Source of the DNA: Psychromonas sp. CD1
GTDB lineage: Bacteria > Pseudomonadota > Gammaproteobacteria > Enterobacterales > Psychromonadaceae
NCBI RefSeq assembly: GCF_002239585.1
Contig: NZ_NDFH01000003.1
Span: 62,001-126,000, forward strand
Direction of reading: 5' to 3'
Length of the DNA: 64,000 nt
The notes below the pieces were generated by a model, which was not told where the DNA came from, did not search any database, and worked only from the letters and a program-made list of their open reading frames with translations. Below, piece after piece: positions 19,740 to 29,292 of the stretch (its first letter is position 1; each line of letters opens with the position of its first letter). Position numbers and translations under genes: made by a program.

Positions 19740-20003
19740 ATGTTTAACCCGCAAAAGTTAGAAGATGTTGCCAAACAAATTGTAGATGCGATGCCAGCAG
19801 GCGTTAAAACGTTTGGTAATGACGTAGATCGTAAAATAAAACAAATTTTACAATCACAATTGGGTAAATTAGACATGGTAAGCCGTGAAGAATTTGATGT
19901 CCAAACTCAAGTGTTATTACGCACCCGTGAAAAATTTGCGGAGTTAGAAGCTAAAATGGACGATATAGAGAAAAAAGTTGAATTAGTAAAGGTTAATAAA
20001 TAA
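19740..20003 (+). CDS. ubiK: Ubiquinone biosynthesis accessory factor UbiK
   Basis: 87-residue protein of the BMFP/YqiC family, an accessory factor for the aerobic ubiquinone pathway that works with the UbiJ-containing complex and has membrane-fusing activity in vitro. The N-terminal half is an amphipathic helix region (LEDVAKQIVDAMPAG) and the C-terminal half a coiled coil (REEFDVQTQVLLRTREK, then a heptad-rich tail). The start has AAGGAG at the right distance. One base separates its stop from the next gene, so the two are co-transcribed. Confidence 0.92.
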   Translation: MFNPQKLEDVAKQIVDAMPAGVKTFGNDVDRKIKQILQSQLGKLDMVSREEFDVQTQVLLRTREKFAELEAKMDDIEKKVELVKVNK

Positions 20004-20004
20004 T

Positions 20005-20397
20005 ATGAAAGAACAATATTTAAAAAATGCAGAAGCTTTCGTTGATGATGTTTGTGACTCATTGGTGCTATATGGCCTGTTTAATGAAGATAAAGGTTGG
20101 GCAAATTGTCACGCACATGATAACAGTGATGCACAAGCTGTGTATCTATTTTGGTCAAATGAAAAACTTGCTAAAAAGTTACTAAATTCAGAATGGGAAG
20201 ATTATAAGATAACTTCGATTGAACTGAGTGTCTTTTTAGATTCGTGGCTAGATGGGATGCAAAATCAACAAGTATTTGCAGGTCTTAATTGGGATGAAGA
20301 TTTATACGGTTTAGAAGTTGAAGCGCAAGTTATCAAAAATTCTTTACTAGAAAAAATACAAAATATAAGTAAGAACGAAACTGAAAATATACATTAA
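20005..20397 (+). CDS. DUF2750 family protein
   Basis: 130-residue soluble protein resembling the DUF2750 family: a VYGL-like aromatic stretch (LVLYGLFNEDKGWANC), an FWSN-type block (AVYLFWSNEKLAKKLL) and the block SIELSVFLDSWLDGM. No catalytic motif is visible and the function is unknown. It starts two bases after ubiK and shares its transcript. A bidirectional terminator separates it from rraB. Confidence 0.7.
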   Translation: MKEQYLKNAEAFVDDVCDSLVLYGLFNEDKGWANCHAHDNSDAQAVYLFWSNEKLAKKLLNSEWEDYKITSIELSVFLDSWLDGMQNQQVFAGLNWDEDLYGLEVEAQVIKNSLLEKIQNISKNETENIH

Positions 20398-20405
20398 AAA
20401 TAAAA

Positions 20406-20436
20406 TAACGACATAGCTAGAAGGGTTATGTCGTTA
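20406..20436. terminator. Bidirectional terminator between DUF2750 gene and rraB
   Basis: Ten-base inverted repeat TAACGACATA / TATGTCGTTA with an 11-base loop between two convergent genes, A-rich on the left and TTTAAAATT on the right. Confidence 0.65.
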
Positions 20437-20451
20437 GTTTAAAATTGTTAA

Positions 20452-20820
20452 TTATTCTTCTGGGTAAGTGCCCCAACCATCATAATTAATGTTAAAAGAT
20501 TGAGCTAGATTGAATAATTTTTCAACATCTTCAAAGATATCTTGTTCATCAAGGTGCATTTCAATTATCACATCAAAAGCGAGAATAATACTCCCATCTT
20601 CAAGTTCTAATTCGTCCGCATCTGTGACTTCATAGCCCTTTTTAAAGCAGGCTACGGCAGCCTTCTCTAAGTTGTCAAAATCAGCACACGAAAGATGATG
20701 CTCAATCATATAAATAGACTCTGGATTACTACCATCGTCGAGTATAGCCTCTACAATGTCTTCAGTTTCTTCTGCTAGTTTTTGTAATTGCTCTATTGAG
20801 CTTAAATTTTCTGTCGTCAT
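20452..20820 (-). CDS. rraB: Regulator of ribonuclease E activity B
   Basis: 122-residue acidic protein of the RraB (YjgD) family, which binds RNase E and alters the set of mRNAs degraded. Diagnostic blocks are ILDDGSNPESIYMIEHHLS, LEKAAVACFKKGYEVTD and the C-terminal YDGWGTYPEE; the long acidic tail of E. coli RraB is missing. The frame is open two codons further to a TTG, but the ATG at 20820 has AAGGA six bases upstream. It lies just downstream of plsC on the same strand. Confidence 0.93.
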   Translation of the reverse strand: MTTENLSSIEQLQKLAEETEDIVEAILDDGSNPESIYMIEHHLSCADFDNLEKAAVACFKKGYEVTDADELELEDGSIILAFDVIIEMHLDEQDIFEDVEKLFNLAQSFNINYDGWGTYPEE

Positions 20821-20829
20821 CTTCAATCC

Positions 20830-21570
20830 TTAACCGCAACAGTTATTATTGTCTGGGCGTTTTACTTCTTTATTTAATTGCTCATATTTTTTTAACATAA
20901 GAGCATGCGAATCATTCATTAAACGACGAATTTCTCGTTTGTTATATTGTGTGATGTCAATTGGATCTAACATTTCAACAATCACTTCCCCATTATCCCA
21001 ACGATTAAGCTTAACTTGTTGATGGGTACTGGATATTACAGTCGCAATAATATTTACTTTGGCTTGTAATGCAGTGTGAAACGCACCCATTTTAAAGGGT
21101 AATAGACCTTTGCCATTACTGCGAGTACCTTCGGGAAATATCCAAACTGAAATTTGTTCGTCATGCATTTTTTGAATGACGTCTTTAATGGTTTTTTTTG
21201 ATTTTTTTTGATTATCTCTATCAATCAATATATTGCCGGTTAACCAATAAATAAGACCAAACAAAGGGATCCAAACCAGACTTTTTTTGCCAATTGTGAC
21301 CGACTTAGGTTGTACCGCTCCCGTTGTAATGAGCATGTCATAACTATTTTGATGGTTCGCAATATAAACGGCAGGGCCATATTCCTTTGCTTTTTCAGGG
21401 ACTCTATAAGTGACTTTTAAGCCTACCATCCAAGACATTTTGCTAAATAAACGTGCAAAATGATAGGTATTTTTAGGGTTTCTAGGGCTTAATGCACAGT
21501 AAAAAATAGAATAGATACTCAGCACAATCATAGCCAAAGTAAGCATAATAAAACGAATGATAAATAACAT
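20830..21570 (-). CDS. plsC: 1-acyl-sn-glycerol-3-phosphate acyltransferase
   Basis: Inner-membrane enzyme that makes phosphatidic acid from lysophosphatidic acid. 246 residues from the chosen start, like E. coli PlsC (245). An N-terminal membrane helix (FIIRFIMLTLAMIVLSIYSI) is followed by the catalytic NHQNSYDM (HX4D motif) and the glycerol-phosphate-binding block FPEGTRSNGKG. The ATG at 21570 lies one base after the parC stop, with AAGAGAG as binding site inside parC, so plsC is translationally coupled to parC. The C-terminus ends in NNNCCG, an odd cysteine pair I cannot explain. Confidence 0.93.
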   Translation of the reverse strand: MLFIIRFIMLTLAMIVLSIYSIFYCALSPRNPKNTYHFARLFSKMSWMVGLKVTYRVPEKAKEYGPAVYIANHQNSYDMLITTGAVQPKSVTIGKKSLVWIPLFGLIYWLTGNILIDRDNQKKSKKTIKDVIQKMHDEQISVWIFPEGTRSNGKGLLPFKMGAFHTALQAKVNIIATVISSTHQQVKLNRWDNGEVIVEMLDPIDITQYNKREIRRLMNDSHALMLKKYEQLNKEVKRPDNNNCCG

Positions 21571-21571
21571 T

Positions 21572-23845
21572 TTAACTCTCTTCTTTTTCTGGGGTTTTGA
21601 TAACTTCAATATTGTCTACACGTTGTAAACCTCGTGGCAATTTGTTACCTCGACGGCCTCGTTCACCTCGGTAAGCGATTAAATCACTTTCTTTTAGGGT
21701 TAGTTTCCGTTTTCCTGCGTGTAATGTTATTGATCCATGTTTTGGGATGATGCGTAACATAGTAACAAACTCTTCACGTTTAGTCGCTTTTGCACTCATA
21801 ATGTTGATCATTTTATTACCTTTACCTCGGCTTAAGTTGGGTAAACTATTCACCGGGAATATCAGCATGCGACCCTCATTGCTAATGGTTAAGCATAAAT
21901 CATCTTCATTATCACTGAGTTTTTGCACCGGAAGTAAATATGCATTTTTACTTAGATTAATAAGCGCTTTACCATTTTTGTTGCGACTATTTATATCACT
22001 AAATTGTGCGATAAAACCATAGCCATGGTCGCTACTAATAATATATTGATCGTTGTCATCACCGAGTAAAACGCTGACAAATGCACACTGTTCATTTTGA
22101 TTAAAGCGACCAGTTAAGGGCTCGCCTTGAGAGCGTGCCGACAGCAAAGAATGTGCGTCAAGTGAATAAGCTCGTCCGCTTGCATCAATAAATATAGCAC
22201 ATTGATTACTGCGCCCTTGAGCACTGATTAGATACTCATCACCCGTTTTATAATTTAGTGCGTGAGCGTCTACATCATGACCTTTTGCCGAGCGGATCCA
22301 ACCTTGACGCGATAAAATAACACTGATGGGCTCATTAGGCATGAGTTCTCTTTCTGTTAGAGCTTTAGCCTCTAAACGTTCGACTAAAGGCGACCTCCTT
22401 GCATCACCATAAGTAAGTGCATCTGCTTTGATTTCTTTTTTAATTAAGGTATTAAAGCGACGTTCTGAATTTAACAAAAGAAGAAGTTTATCTTTTTCTG
22501 TATTAAGATTTTGCATTTCTGCGCGTATTTGAATCTCTTCAAGTTTTGCTAGCTGACGTAATTTTATTTCTAAAATCGCATGAGCTTGACGTTCAGAAAG
22601 ATTGAACCGTATGATTAGCTCCGCTTTTGCATCGTCAAAGTTACGAATTATTTCAATCACTTCATCAATATTTAAATAGGCAATCAATAAGCCTTCTAAA
22701 AGGTGCAAGCGTGTATCAATTTTATCTAATCTAAATTGTAAGCGGCGTCTAACCGTGTTTTTTCGATAGCGGAGCCATTCGTTTAAAATTTTAAGCAAGC
22801 CTTTAACTTGAGGCCGTTGATCTAAACCGATCATATTTAAATTAACTTTGTGATTGGTTTCTAAATCAGTAGATGCGAATAAATGATGCATTAATGCTTC
22901 GGTGTCGACGCGGTTAGAGCGTGGAATAATCACTAATCGTGTTGGGTTATTACGATCGGATTCATCACGTAAGTCTGTAACCATTGGTAATTTTTTATCC
23001 ATCATTTGTTTGGCGATATCTTTTAATATCTTACCGCCAGAAACTCGATGTGGTAACGCACTGATCACGATGTCGCCATCTTCAATGTGATAAACAGCGC
23101 GACTTTTAAAGCTACCTCTTCCTGATGTGTAGATTTTTTTTATCTCATGCAGAGGGGTGATTATTTCTGCCTCTGTAGGGTAATCAGGTCCTTGTATAAA
23201 TTTTAAAATGTCGTCAAGTGTCGCATTAGGGTTGTCGAGTAAATGTAAACATGCTTCGGCAACTTCACGTAAATTATGCGGTGGTACATCCGTTGCCATA
23301 CCAACGGCAATACCTGTGATACCATTTAATAAAATATGTGGTAAACGGGCTGGTAATAATTTTGGCTCTTGTAATGTGCCATCAAAGTTAGGTTTCCAAT
23401 CTGTTGTACCTTGTGCTATTTCAGACAGAAGTAACTCTGAGAATTTAGACAAACGAGATTCAGTGTAACGCATGGCTGCGAATGATTTAGGCTCGTCAGG
23501 AGCCCCCCAGTTACCTTGTCCATCAATCAAAGGATATCTGTATGAGAAAGGTTGCGCCATTAATACCATTGCTTCATAACAAGCGCTATCGCCATGAGGG
23601 TGATATTTACCTAAAACATCGCCAACAGTACGTGCCGATTTCTTGTGTTTTGACAGTGCGGATAAGCCTAATTCAGACATGGCGAAAATAATACGGCGCT
23701 GCACGGGTTTCAAGCCATCACCAATATGGGGTAATGCTCTGTCCATGATCACATACATCGAATAGTTTAGGTAAGCTTCCTCGGTAAATTTAGCTAAAGA
23801 AAGTTGTTCAATTCCTTGTAAGCTTAAACTTTGATTGTCACTCAT
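21572..23845 (-). CDS. parC: DNA topoisomerase IV subunit A
   Basis: ATP-dependent type II topoisomerase subunit that, with ParE, separates replicated chromosomes. 757 residues. The active-site tyrosine is Tyr127 in [10 protein letters not shown]. The quinolone-determining region reads [10 protein letters not shown] with Ser87 and Glu91, the susceptible forms at the E. coli 80 and 84 positions. The C-terminal beta-pinwheel is recognisable by repeated SDHGYGF-type blades. parE is not adjacent. Followed closely by plsC and rraB on the same strand. Confidence 0.96.
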   Translation of the reverse strand: MSDNQSLSLQGIEQLSLAKFTEEAYLNYSMYVIMDRALPHIGDGLKPVQRRIIFAMSELGLSALSKHKKSARTVGDVLGKYHPHGDSACYEAMVLMAQPFSYRYPLIDGQGNWGAPDEPKSFAAMRYTESRLSKFSELLLSEIAQGTTDWKPNFDGTLQEPKLLPARLPHILLNGITGIAVGMATDVPPHNLREVAEACLHLLDNPNATLDDILKFIQGPDYPTEAEIITPLHEIKKIYTSGRGSFKSRAVYHIEDGDIVISALPHRVSGGKILKDIAKQMMDKKLPMVTDLRDESDRNNPTRLVIIPRSNRVDTEALMHHLFASTDLETNHKVNLNMIGLDQRPQVKGLLKILNEWLRYRKNTVRRRLQFRLDKIDTRLHLLEGLLIAYLNIDEVIEIIRNFDDAKAELIIRFNLSERQAHAILEIKLRQLAKLEEIQIRAEMQNLNTEKDKLLLLLNSERRFNTLIKKEIKADALTYGDARRSPLVERLEAKALTERELMPNEPISVILSRQGWIRSAKGHDVDAHALNYKTGDEYLISAQGRSNQCAIFIDASGRAYSLDAHSLLSARSQGEPLTGRFNQNEQCAFVSVLLGDDNDQYIISSDHGYGFIAQFSDINSRNKNGKALINLSKNAYLLPVQKLSDNEDDLCLTISNEGRMLIFPVNSLPNLSRGKGNKMINIMSAKATKREEFVTMLRIIPKHGSITLHAGKRKLTLKESDLIAYRGERGRRGNKLPRGLQRVDNIEVIKTPEKEES

Positions 23846-23943
23846 GCTTAATGACCTTGTTTTACGGAGATAAGAGATGCAGTATACTTAATAAATATTT
23901 TATTTTGCGATGTTTTAATGAGATATATCCCTAAAGTAAGGTG

Positions 23944-23975
23944 AAAAAGGCAGTTGTTATTGAAACCACCTTTTT
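23944..23975 (-). terminator. Terminator after hemL
   Basis: Imperfect stem AAAAAGG / CCTTTTT plus an inner GTT / AAC helix, 17 bases after the hemL stop. On the minus strand the 3' arm ends in CCTTTTT; on the plus strand T residues also follow, so it may act both ways. Confidence 0.5.
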
Positions 23976-23991
23976 TTAATAAAGCTGTTAA

Positions 23992-25269
23992 TTATAATTG
24001 TGCGAAGGCTTTTTTCGCGGCATGTAATGTATTTTCGATATCTTGTTCGGTATGCGCTAAGGATAAAAATCCAGCTTCAAATGCTGAGGGTGCTAAGTAT
24101 ATCCCTGCTTCGAGCATTAAGTGGAAGAATTTCTTGAAGCGCTCAACATCGCATCGACACACTTGCTCAAAGTTACTGACAGTTTCTTGCTCTGTGAAAA
24201 AGAAGCCAAACATCCCACCCACATAATTGACGCACAAAGCTATATTTTCTTCTTTTGCGACGCGTTGTAATCCGAGAGCTAGTTTTTTGGTTTTTTGTGC
24301 CAATTGTTTGTAATTGGGTGTGTCTAGCGCCGTTAATGCGGCTAAACCTGCGGCCATGGCAATTGGGTTGCCAGAAAGCGTTCCTGCTTGGTAGACTGGC
24401 CCAGTAGGAGCAATATGTTGCATGATCTCTTTTTTGCCCCCAAAAGCGCCTACAGGCATTCCTCCACCAATAACTTTACCTAGAGTAGTTATGTCAGGGA
24501 TCACATCATAATAGGCTTGTGCTCCACCTAAAGAGACTCTAAAACCTGTCATCACTTCATCGAGAATTAATAGTGCACCATATTTATCGCAAATAAGGCG
24601 TAAACCTTGTAAAAAATCGGGGTGTGGTAAAATACAGTTCATATTTCCAGCTACAGGCTCAACAATAATGCACGCAATATCATTTGGATATTCATTAAAA
24701 AGAGCCTCGACAGATGCTAAATCATTGTAATTGGCAACTAATGTATGTTTGGCAAAATCTGCCGGTATGCCTGGGGAACTCGGTTGTCCTAATGTTAAGG
24801 CGCCAGATCCGGCTTTAACTAACAGAGAATCAGCATGTCCATGATAACACCCTTCGAATTTTAGAATTTTATCTCGTGTAGTATAGCCACGAGCTAAACG
24901 AATAGCACTCATGGTAGCTTCAGTACCAGAGCTTACCATGCGCAGCTGTTGCATTGATGGTACTAAGCTTCTGACTTTTTCCGCCATAATAATTTCAAGT
25001 TCAGTCGGAGCACCAAAGCTTAAACCATTTTCAACCGCATCTAATACGGCTTGCTTAATGGCGGGGTGATTATGTCCTAGGATCATAGGACCCCAAGATC
25101 CAACATAATCAATATATTGTTTTTGGTCGGCATCAAAGACATAAGCGCCATCTGCTCGCTTAATAAAAATAGGGTCTCCTCCGACACCATTAAATGCTCG
25201 GACAGGTGAATTAACGCCTCCAGGAATAATATCTTGGGCGCGTATAAAGAGTGTTTGGGAGTTACTCAT
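23992..25269 (-). CDS. hemL: Glutamate-1-semialdehyde 2,1-aminomutase
   Basis: PLP enzyme that converts glutamate-1-semialdehyde to 5-aminolevulinate in the C5 route to haem. 425 residues, the E. coli size. PLP lysine is Lys265 in [18 protein letters not shown], the same number as in E. coli. Other class III aminotransferase blocks: [27 protein letters not shown] and [13 protein letters not shown]. The start has AAGGATC upstream. Monocistronic. Confidence 0.97.
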   Translation of the reverse strand: MSNSQTLFIRAQDIIPGGVNSPVRAFNGVGGDPIFIKRADGAYVFDADQKQYIDYVGSWGPMILGHNHPAIKQAVLDAVENGLSFGAPTELEIIMAEKVRSLVPSMQQLRMVSSGTEATMSAIRLARGYTTRDKILKFEGCYHGHADSLLVKAGSGALTLGQPSSPGIPADFAKHTLVANYNDLASVEALFNEYPNDIACIIVEPVAGNMNCILPHPDFLQGLRLICDKYGALLILDEVMTGFRVSLGGAQAYYDVIPDITTLGKVIGGGMPVGAFGGKKEIMQHIAPTGPVYQAGTLSGNPIAMAAGLAALTALDTPNYKQLAQKTKKLALGLQRVAKEENIALCVNYVGGMFGFFFTEQETVSNFEQVCRCDVERFKKFFHLMLEAGIYLAPSAFEAGFLSLAHTEQDIENTLHAAKKAFAQL

Positions 25270-25449
25270 GGAAGATCCTTGTTATCTGACATTAAAAACG
25301 TCAATATAACAGATATATTAAGAACATAAAAATCGGAAAACACCACATTTAATGCCCTACATCATATTATTTTTACTTATTTGTTTTATATAATTACCAT
25401 TTTTTTGTTGCTTCACCTTTTACTTTTTTAAATAAGCTGTCTATCTCCT

Positions 25450-26862
25450 ATGAAACGAAATATTATTCAAATTCTTGTCGACCATTTTAAATTTTTTATC
25501 AATCATTTTTTTACCAATAAAAAAAGTGCATTACTACTTTGGCTCTCTGTTTTTATTGGTGTTTTAGCAGGGGCTATTTCTGCTTTTTTCGATAGGTGTA
25601 TTAATTGGATTGGTATTTTGCGATTCGAATTAATTGAGCAGTATAGTTCATCTGATTTACCTCTTTGGCTTGTGGCTATTCCAATTTCATCCGTGATGGT
25701 TGGTTTTGCCTTTTATATTACACATCGGTTTGCACCCGAGGCCGGAGGGAGCGGTATACCTGAAATAGAAGGTGCAATGGAGGGTATGCGTCCCGTACGT
25801 TGGAAACGAGTGCTTCCCGTTAAGTTTGTGGGAGGTTTATTTGCCTTAGGCAGTGGCATGGCTTTGGGTAGAGAAGGGCCATCGGTACAGTTAGGTGCAA
25901 ATATTGGGCGTATGATATCAGATACGTTTAAAATGGATAAATTGGACGCTCAAGCTTTATTAGCTGCTGGGGCTGCTGCGGGTTTGGCGGCTGCTTTTAA
26001 CGCACCACTTGCGGGTATTATGTTTGTTATTGAAGAGATGCGTTCACAATTTAATTATAGTTTAACATCGACTAAAAGTGTTTTTATTAGTGCCGTAATG
26101 GCAACGATAGTGATGCGCTCGATGACCGACCAGCAAGCGGTAGTGACGGTTACTCAATATACTCATCCAGATTTAATGTCATTATGGTTATATCTAGTAC
26201 TGGGTTTTTGTTTTGGTGCTCTAGGTGTTTTATTTAATAAAATGATTTTGGCAACGCAAGATATGTACCTTTTTATTCATCAGAATCAGCGGTGGCGTTT
26301 TGTTCTCATTGGTATGTTTCTCGGTGGTGCATTCGGTGCATTATCGGTGTTGTCGCCGAACATCGCTTTTAGTGGATTGGAGCTTATTCCTAAAGTTGAA
26401 GGTGGTGAGTTTTTAGCGGGTGCTTTACTCATTATATTTTTATTCCGAATTCTGGGTACATTACTCAGTTTCGGATCCGGTGCACCAGGTGGTGTTTTTG
26501 CTCCAACATTAGCGTTAGGTACCTTATTTGGTATGTTGTTTGGTTTAGGGGCGCATGCATTATTTCCAGAGCTTGTAAGTATGCCTGGAACCTTTGCTAT
26601 AGCAGGTATGGGTGGTTTATTTGCGGCCACCGTACGGGCGCCGATTACAGGTATATTGTTGGTGATAGAAATGACCAGTAACTATCAAATGATATTACCA
26701 TTAATTGTGACGTGTTTAGGTGCGACAATGGTCGCTCATACTTTAGGCGGACGACCTATTTATACGCAATTATTAGAGCGGACGATGCGTTTATCTATGC
26801 GTCAAAAACGAGCCGTTAAAACGCGTAAAGCAATGTTTCGCTTTAAATCAAAAAACAAATAA
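25450..26862 (+). CDS. clcA: H+/Cl- exchange transporter ClcA (EriC)
   Basis: Inner-membrane CLC-family two-chloride/one-proton exchanger that helps acid resistance. 470 residues. The ion-path motifs are GGSGIPEIE, GREGPSVQ with gating Glu142, and GGVFAPTLALG. A proton-path glutamate (Glu196) is present in MFVIEEMRSQF, as is the tyrosine block GGRPIYTQLLERTM, so it should be an exchanger and not a channel. No strong ribosome binding site precedes the ATG. A clear terminator follows at 26878. Confidence 0.95.
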   Translation: MKRNIIQILVDHFKFFINHFFTNKKSALLLWLSVFIGVLAGAISAFFDRCINWIGILRFELIEQYSSSDLPLWLVAIPISSVMVGFAFYITHRFAPEAGGSGIPEIEGAMEGMRPVRWKRVLPVKFVGGLFALGSGMALGREGPSVQLGANIGRMISDTFKMDKLDAQALLAAGAAAGLAAAFNAPLAGIMFVIEEMRSQFNYSLTSTKSVFISAVMATIVMRSMTDQQAVVTVTQYTHPDLMSLWLYLVLGFCFGALGVLFNKMILATQDMYLFIHQNQRWRFVLIGMFLGGAFGALSVLSPNIAFSGLELIPKVEGGEFLAGALLIIFLFRILGTLLSFGSGAPGGVFAPTLALGTLFGMLFGLGAHALFPELVSMPGTFAIAGMGGLFAATVRAPITGILLVIEMTSNYQMILPLIVTCLGATMVAHTLGGRPIYTQLLERTMRLSMRQKRAVKTRKAMFRFKSKNK

Positions 26863-26877
26863 TAGGTACAAAGAAAG

Positions 26878-26904
26878 CGCTCAATATACATTGAGCGTTT
26901 TTTG
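26878..26904 (+). terminator. Rho-independent terminator of clcA
   Basis: Eight-base stem CGCTCAAT / ATTGAGCG with a four-base ATAC loop followed by TTTTTTT, 15 bases after the clcA stop. A textbook intrinsic terminator. Confidence 0.9.
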
Positions 26905-27108
26905 ATTTTTTCATTCCAATTATGCAATCCATAAAATTTAAATAAATTCTTAGTCTTTTTCAATCTCTATGCGTGTGTAAAAATCATTTAAAATCAGGTG
27001 CAATGCTATGTTTATCTTTTTTGCTTTTAATTGATAAAATATGTTTGTTGAATATTCAATGGAGTGCACACTAAATAGCATGGCTATCAGTTAGTATGCA
27101 GAAACTAT

Positions 27109-27137
27109 CAAAAAGATCCTTTTATAGGATGTTTTTG
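27109..27137. terminator. Isolated terminator-like hairpin
   Basis: Stem CAAAAA-g-ATCCT / AGGAT-g-TTTTTG with one G-G mismatch and a five-base loop. The 3' arm has a T run. No protein gene lies just upstream on either strand, so it could end an unannotated small RNA or a leader; it could also be chance in AT-rich DNA. Confidence 0.35.
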
Positions 27138-27370
27138 TAGGGTAAATTTTAATCAAAATTAGTTAAAGTATCAGCATGTTTTGAGGCGTTTTGTTATTAT
27201 TTAAATTATTATTAAGTTTGTTTTTTGTGGGCGTATAGACGTTGTCCACTGTTTTATGCGCAGTGAGTGCAATAGATTTCGTAAAGGTGCGGTTAAATAA
27301 CAAGCTCTAATGTTTAATGTGTGTGAATGAGTAAAAAAAGTCTGTGTATTAGTAAATTTAATTCATTGTG

Positions 27371-27412
27371 AGTGCAGTGTCGAAGTTCAATAGTGCAGTG
27401 TCGAAGTTCAAT
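27371..27412. repeat. Two exact 21-bp tandem repeats upstream of erpA
   Basis: The unit AGTGCAGTGTCGAAGTTCAA plus T occurs twice in direct succession (27371-27391 and 27392-27412) with no mismatch, ending 64 bases before the erpA start. The exact identity implies a recent duplication; it sits where a promoter or regulator site is expected. Confidence 0.85.
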
Positions 27413-27476
27413 AGTAGTTGAACTAATTAGTCAGGTATTAGATAATGTGCTCAATTAAACATGTTTAGAGGTTTCC

Positions 27477-27824
27477 ATGAGTTCTGATGTAGAAATGGCA
27501 TTGCCCATTTATTTTAGTGATAGTGCAGCGAATCAAGTCAAAGGATTAATGATTGATGAAGATCCTTCTATGAAGTTACGCGTATATGTAACAGGAGGGG
27601 GATGCTCAGGCTTTCAATATGGCTTTACGTTTGATGATAAAATCAACGAAGGCGATACATTAATTGAAAAAAAAGGTGTGACATTAGTGGTTGATTCCAT
27701 GAGTCTACAATATCTTGTCGGTGGTACGGTTGATTATACAAGTGGTTTAGACGGCTCACGTTTCTTTGTTGATAACCCCAATGCAACGGCAACATGTGGT
27801 TGCGGATCTTCTTTTTCTATCTAA
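27477..27824 (+). CDS. erpA: Iron-sulfur cluster insertion protein ErpA
   Basis: A-type carrier that delivers Fe-S clusters to enzymes such as the isoprenoid enzymes IspG and IspH. 115 residues. The three cluster cysteines are present: Cys43 in [11 protein letters not shown], and Cys107 and Cys109 in [11 protein letters not shown]. The start is supported by GAGG upstream of the ATG. A single gene after a long regulatory-looking intergenic region with a 21-bp duplication. Confidence 0.95.
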   Translation: MSSDVEMALPIYFSDSAANQVKGLMIDEDPSMKLRVYVTGGGCSGFQYGFTFDDKINEGDTLIEKKGVTLVVDSMSLQYLVGGTVDYTSGLDGSRFFVDNPNATATCGCGSSFSI

Positions 27825-28053
27825 ATTCATCAGTGCCATACTTTTGCAGAATAGGTTATTAGACATGCTCAGTTTTAAGTTATAACTGGTTGATATACAA
27901 CTGCTTTTATTTTCATTATGACCAGAAAAAGGCTTTTATTATCCATTAAACGAAGCCTCTTATTAAAAGATTAAATTTACAGGGTATTACTGTTATTCAT
28001 GGCGAAAGTCAGTGACGTTATATTGGTTTTTTTATCTAAAGATAGGTTTTGAA

Positions 28054-28671
28054 ATGTTGCAGAATTATATTTATATGTTTGATCTGCTCGGTACTATGAG
28101 TTGTGCTGTATCAGGGGTGATAATTGCAACTCGGTTGCGTATGGACCCTTTTGGGATATTAGTGATAGCCGCCGTTACAGCTGTGGGTGGGGGCTCGATG
28201 CGTGATATTATGATGGGAGCAACTCCCGTATTTTGGATCCATGATAACAATTATATTTACACTATTTTTCTTAGTGTAGTCGTATCTGTTTTTTTGTTAC
28301 GTCGCCTGCATAAAGTACCGTCTTATTTATTATTAATGTGGGACGCTTTAGGTTTATCAACGTTTACAATAGTAGGGGCGCAAAAAGCAATGTTGTTAGG
28401 TTTTTCTCCGCTTATTGTCATTGCAATGGGGTGTGTAACGGGGGTTGTCGGGGGTATGATTCGAGATATATTAACTGGGCAGGTACCTTTTGTATTACAA
28501 AAAGAAATTTATGCGACTGCATCTTTATTTGGTGGGTTACTCTTTGTGAGCTGTACTTATATTGGTTTTGAACCCTTTATTGTTATGATAGTGGCTATGT
28601 CAGGTGCATTATCATTGCGTCTAGGTGCTCTGTATTGGCACCTTTCCCTGCCTATTTTTCGCACTAAATAA
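28054..28671 (+). CDS. Membrane protein of the UPF0126 / YicG (TRIC channel-like) family
   Basis: 205-residue inner-membrane protein with about seven helices, made of two repeated UPF0126 units. The two family signatures are visible: VTAVGGGSMRDIMMG and its repeat VTGVVGGMIRDILTG, whose glycines and Arg-Asp pairs line the pore in related TRIC proteins. E. coli YicG is a homologue and has been linked to glycine uptake; the substrate here is unknown. The frame is open 14 codons upstream, but the ATG at 28054 fits the usual N-terminus. Confidence 0.85.
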   Translation: MLQNYIYMFDLLGTMSCAVSGVIIATRLRMDPFGILVIAAVTAVGGGSMRDIMMGATPVFWIHDNNYIYTIFLSVVVSVFLLRRLHKVPSYLLLMWDALGLSTFTIVGAQKAMLLGFSPLIVIAMGCVTGVVGGMIRDILTGQVPFVLQKEIYATASLFGGLLFVSCTYIGFEPFIVMIVAMSGALSLRLGALYWHLSLPIFRTK

Positions 28672-28807
28672 AGGTAATACTCGCTTTTTTAATTATAGAT
28701 GCTTCTTATTTAAAGACTAAATGTAGATAGGTTTGTGCATAAAAATCGATATTAGGTTAACATTTTTTGATTGCTTTAGGTAAGAATAAGAATCGCAGAG
28801 AGAGTAG

Positions 28808-28839
28808 AAAAGCCCAAGTAATATATTATTTGGGCTTTT
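28808..28839. terminator. Bidirectional terminator between yicG-like gene and fur
   Basis: Long stem AAAAGCCCAA / TTGGGCTTTT extended inward by four more pairs, with a TATA loop. It carries A residues on one side and T residues on the other, as expected for a terminator serving both fur (minus) and the upstream plus-strand gene. Confidence 0.85.
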
Positions 28840-28845
28840 GATTGA

Positions 28846-29271
28846 TTATTTATGGTCACACTTACCATTTAAAGGCTCGCCATAAAGGTAGAGGCTATGA
28901 TGGGTTAGTTTAATGCCATATTTATCAGCAATGAGTTGTTGTTGCTGCTCTATAATCGGATCGTTGAACTCTATAACATGACCACACTTTAGACATACAA
29001 GATGATCATGATGTTCTTGATTTGCTAGCTCAAAAACAGATTTAACACCTTCAAAATGATGACGAGTCACAATACCAGCATCATCAAATTGATTTAATAC
29101 ACGGTAAACAGTTGCGACACCGACTTCATCGCCTTGCTCAAGTAGTTTTTGATATAATTCTTCTGCGCTGAGATGTTGATTTTCAGGTTTTTTTAATAAC
29201 TTTAAAATTTTCAAGCGAGGAGAAGTTACTTTTAATCCAGCTTCTTTTAATGCTTTATTTTCTAAAGACAT
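28846..29271 (-). CDS. fur: Ferric uptake regulator
   Basis: Iron-responsive repressor of iron uptake genes. 141 residues: a winged-helix N-terminal domain (GLKVTSPRLKILKLL, then VGVATVYRVLNQFDDAGIV) and a C-terminal metal/dimer domain with HHDHLVCLKCG, which holds the conserved histidines and the cysteine pair. It ends in CDHK and lacks the long histidine tail of some Fur proteins. It follows fldA after 21 bases on the same strand, the conserved fldA-fur order. Confidence 0.96.
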   Translation of the reverse strand: MSLENKALKEAGLKVTSPRLKILKLLKKPENQHLSAEELYQKLLEQGDEVGVATVYRVLNQFDDAGIVTRHHFEGVKSVFELANQEHHDHLVCLKCGHVIEFNDPIIEQQQQLIADKYGIKLTHHSLYLYGEPLNGKCDHK

Positions 29272-29292
29272 AATGTTCCCTTCTTTATTTAA

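Larger units (their letters stand above)
26905..27476. other. Long intergenic region upstream of erpA
   Basis: About 570 AT-rich bases without a convincing gene. It holds an isolated hairpin at 27109-27137 and two exact 21-base tandem repeats at 27371-27412 (separate entries). The erpA promoter must lie in its right part. An IscR site would be expected from E. coli, but I could not identify one. Confidence 0.5.
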
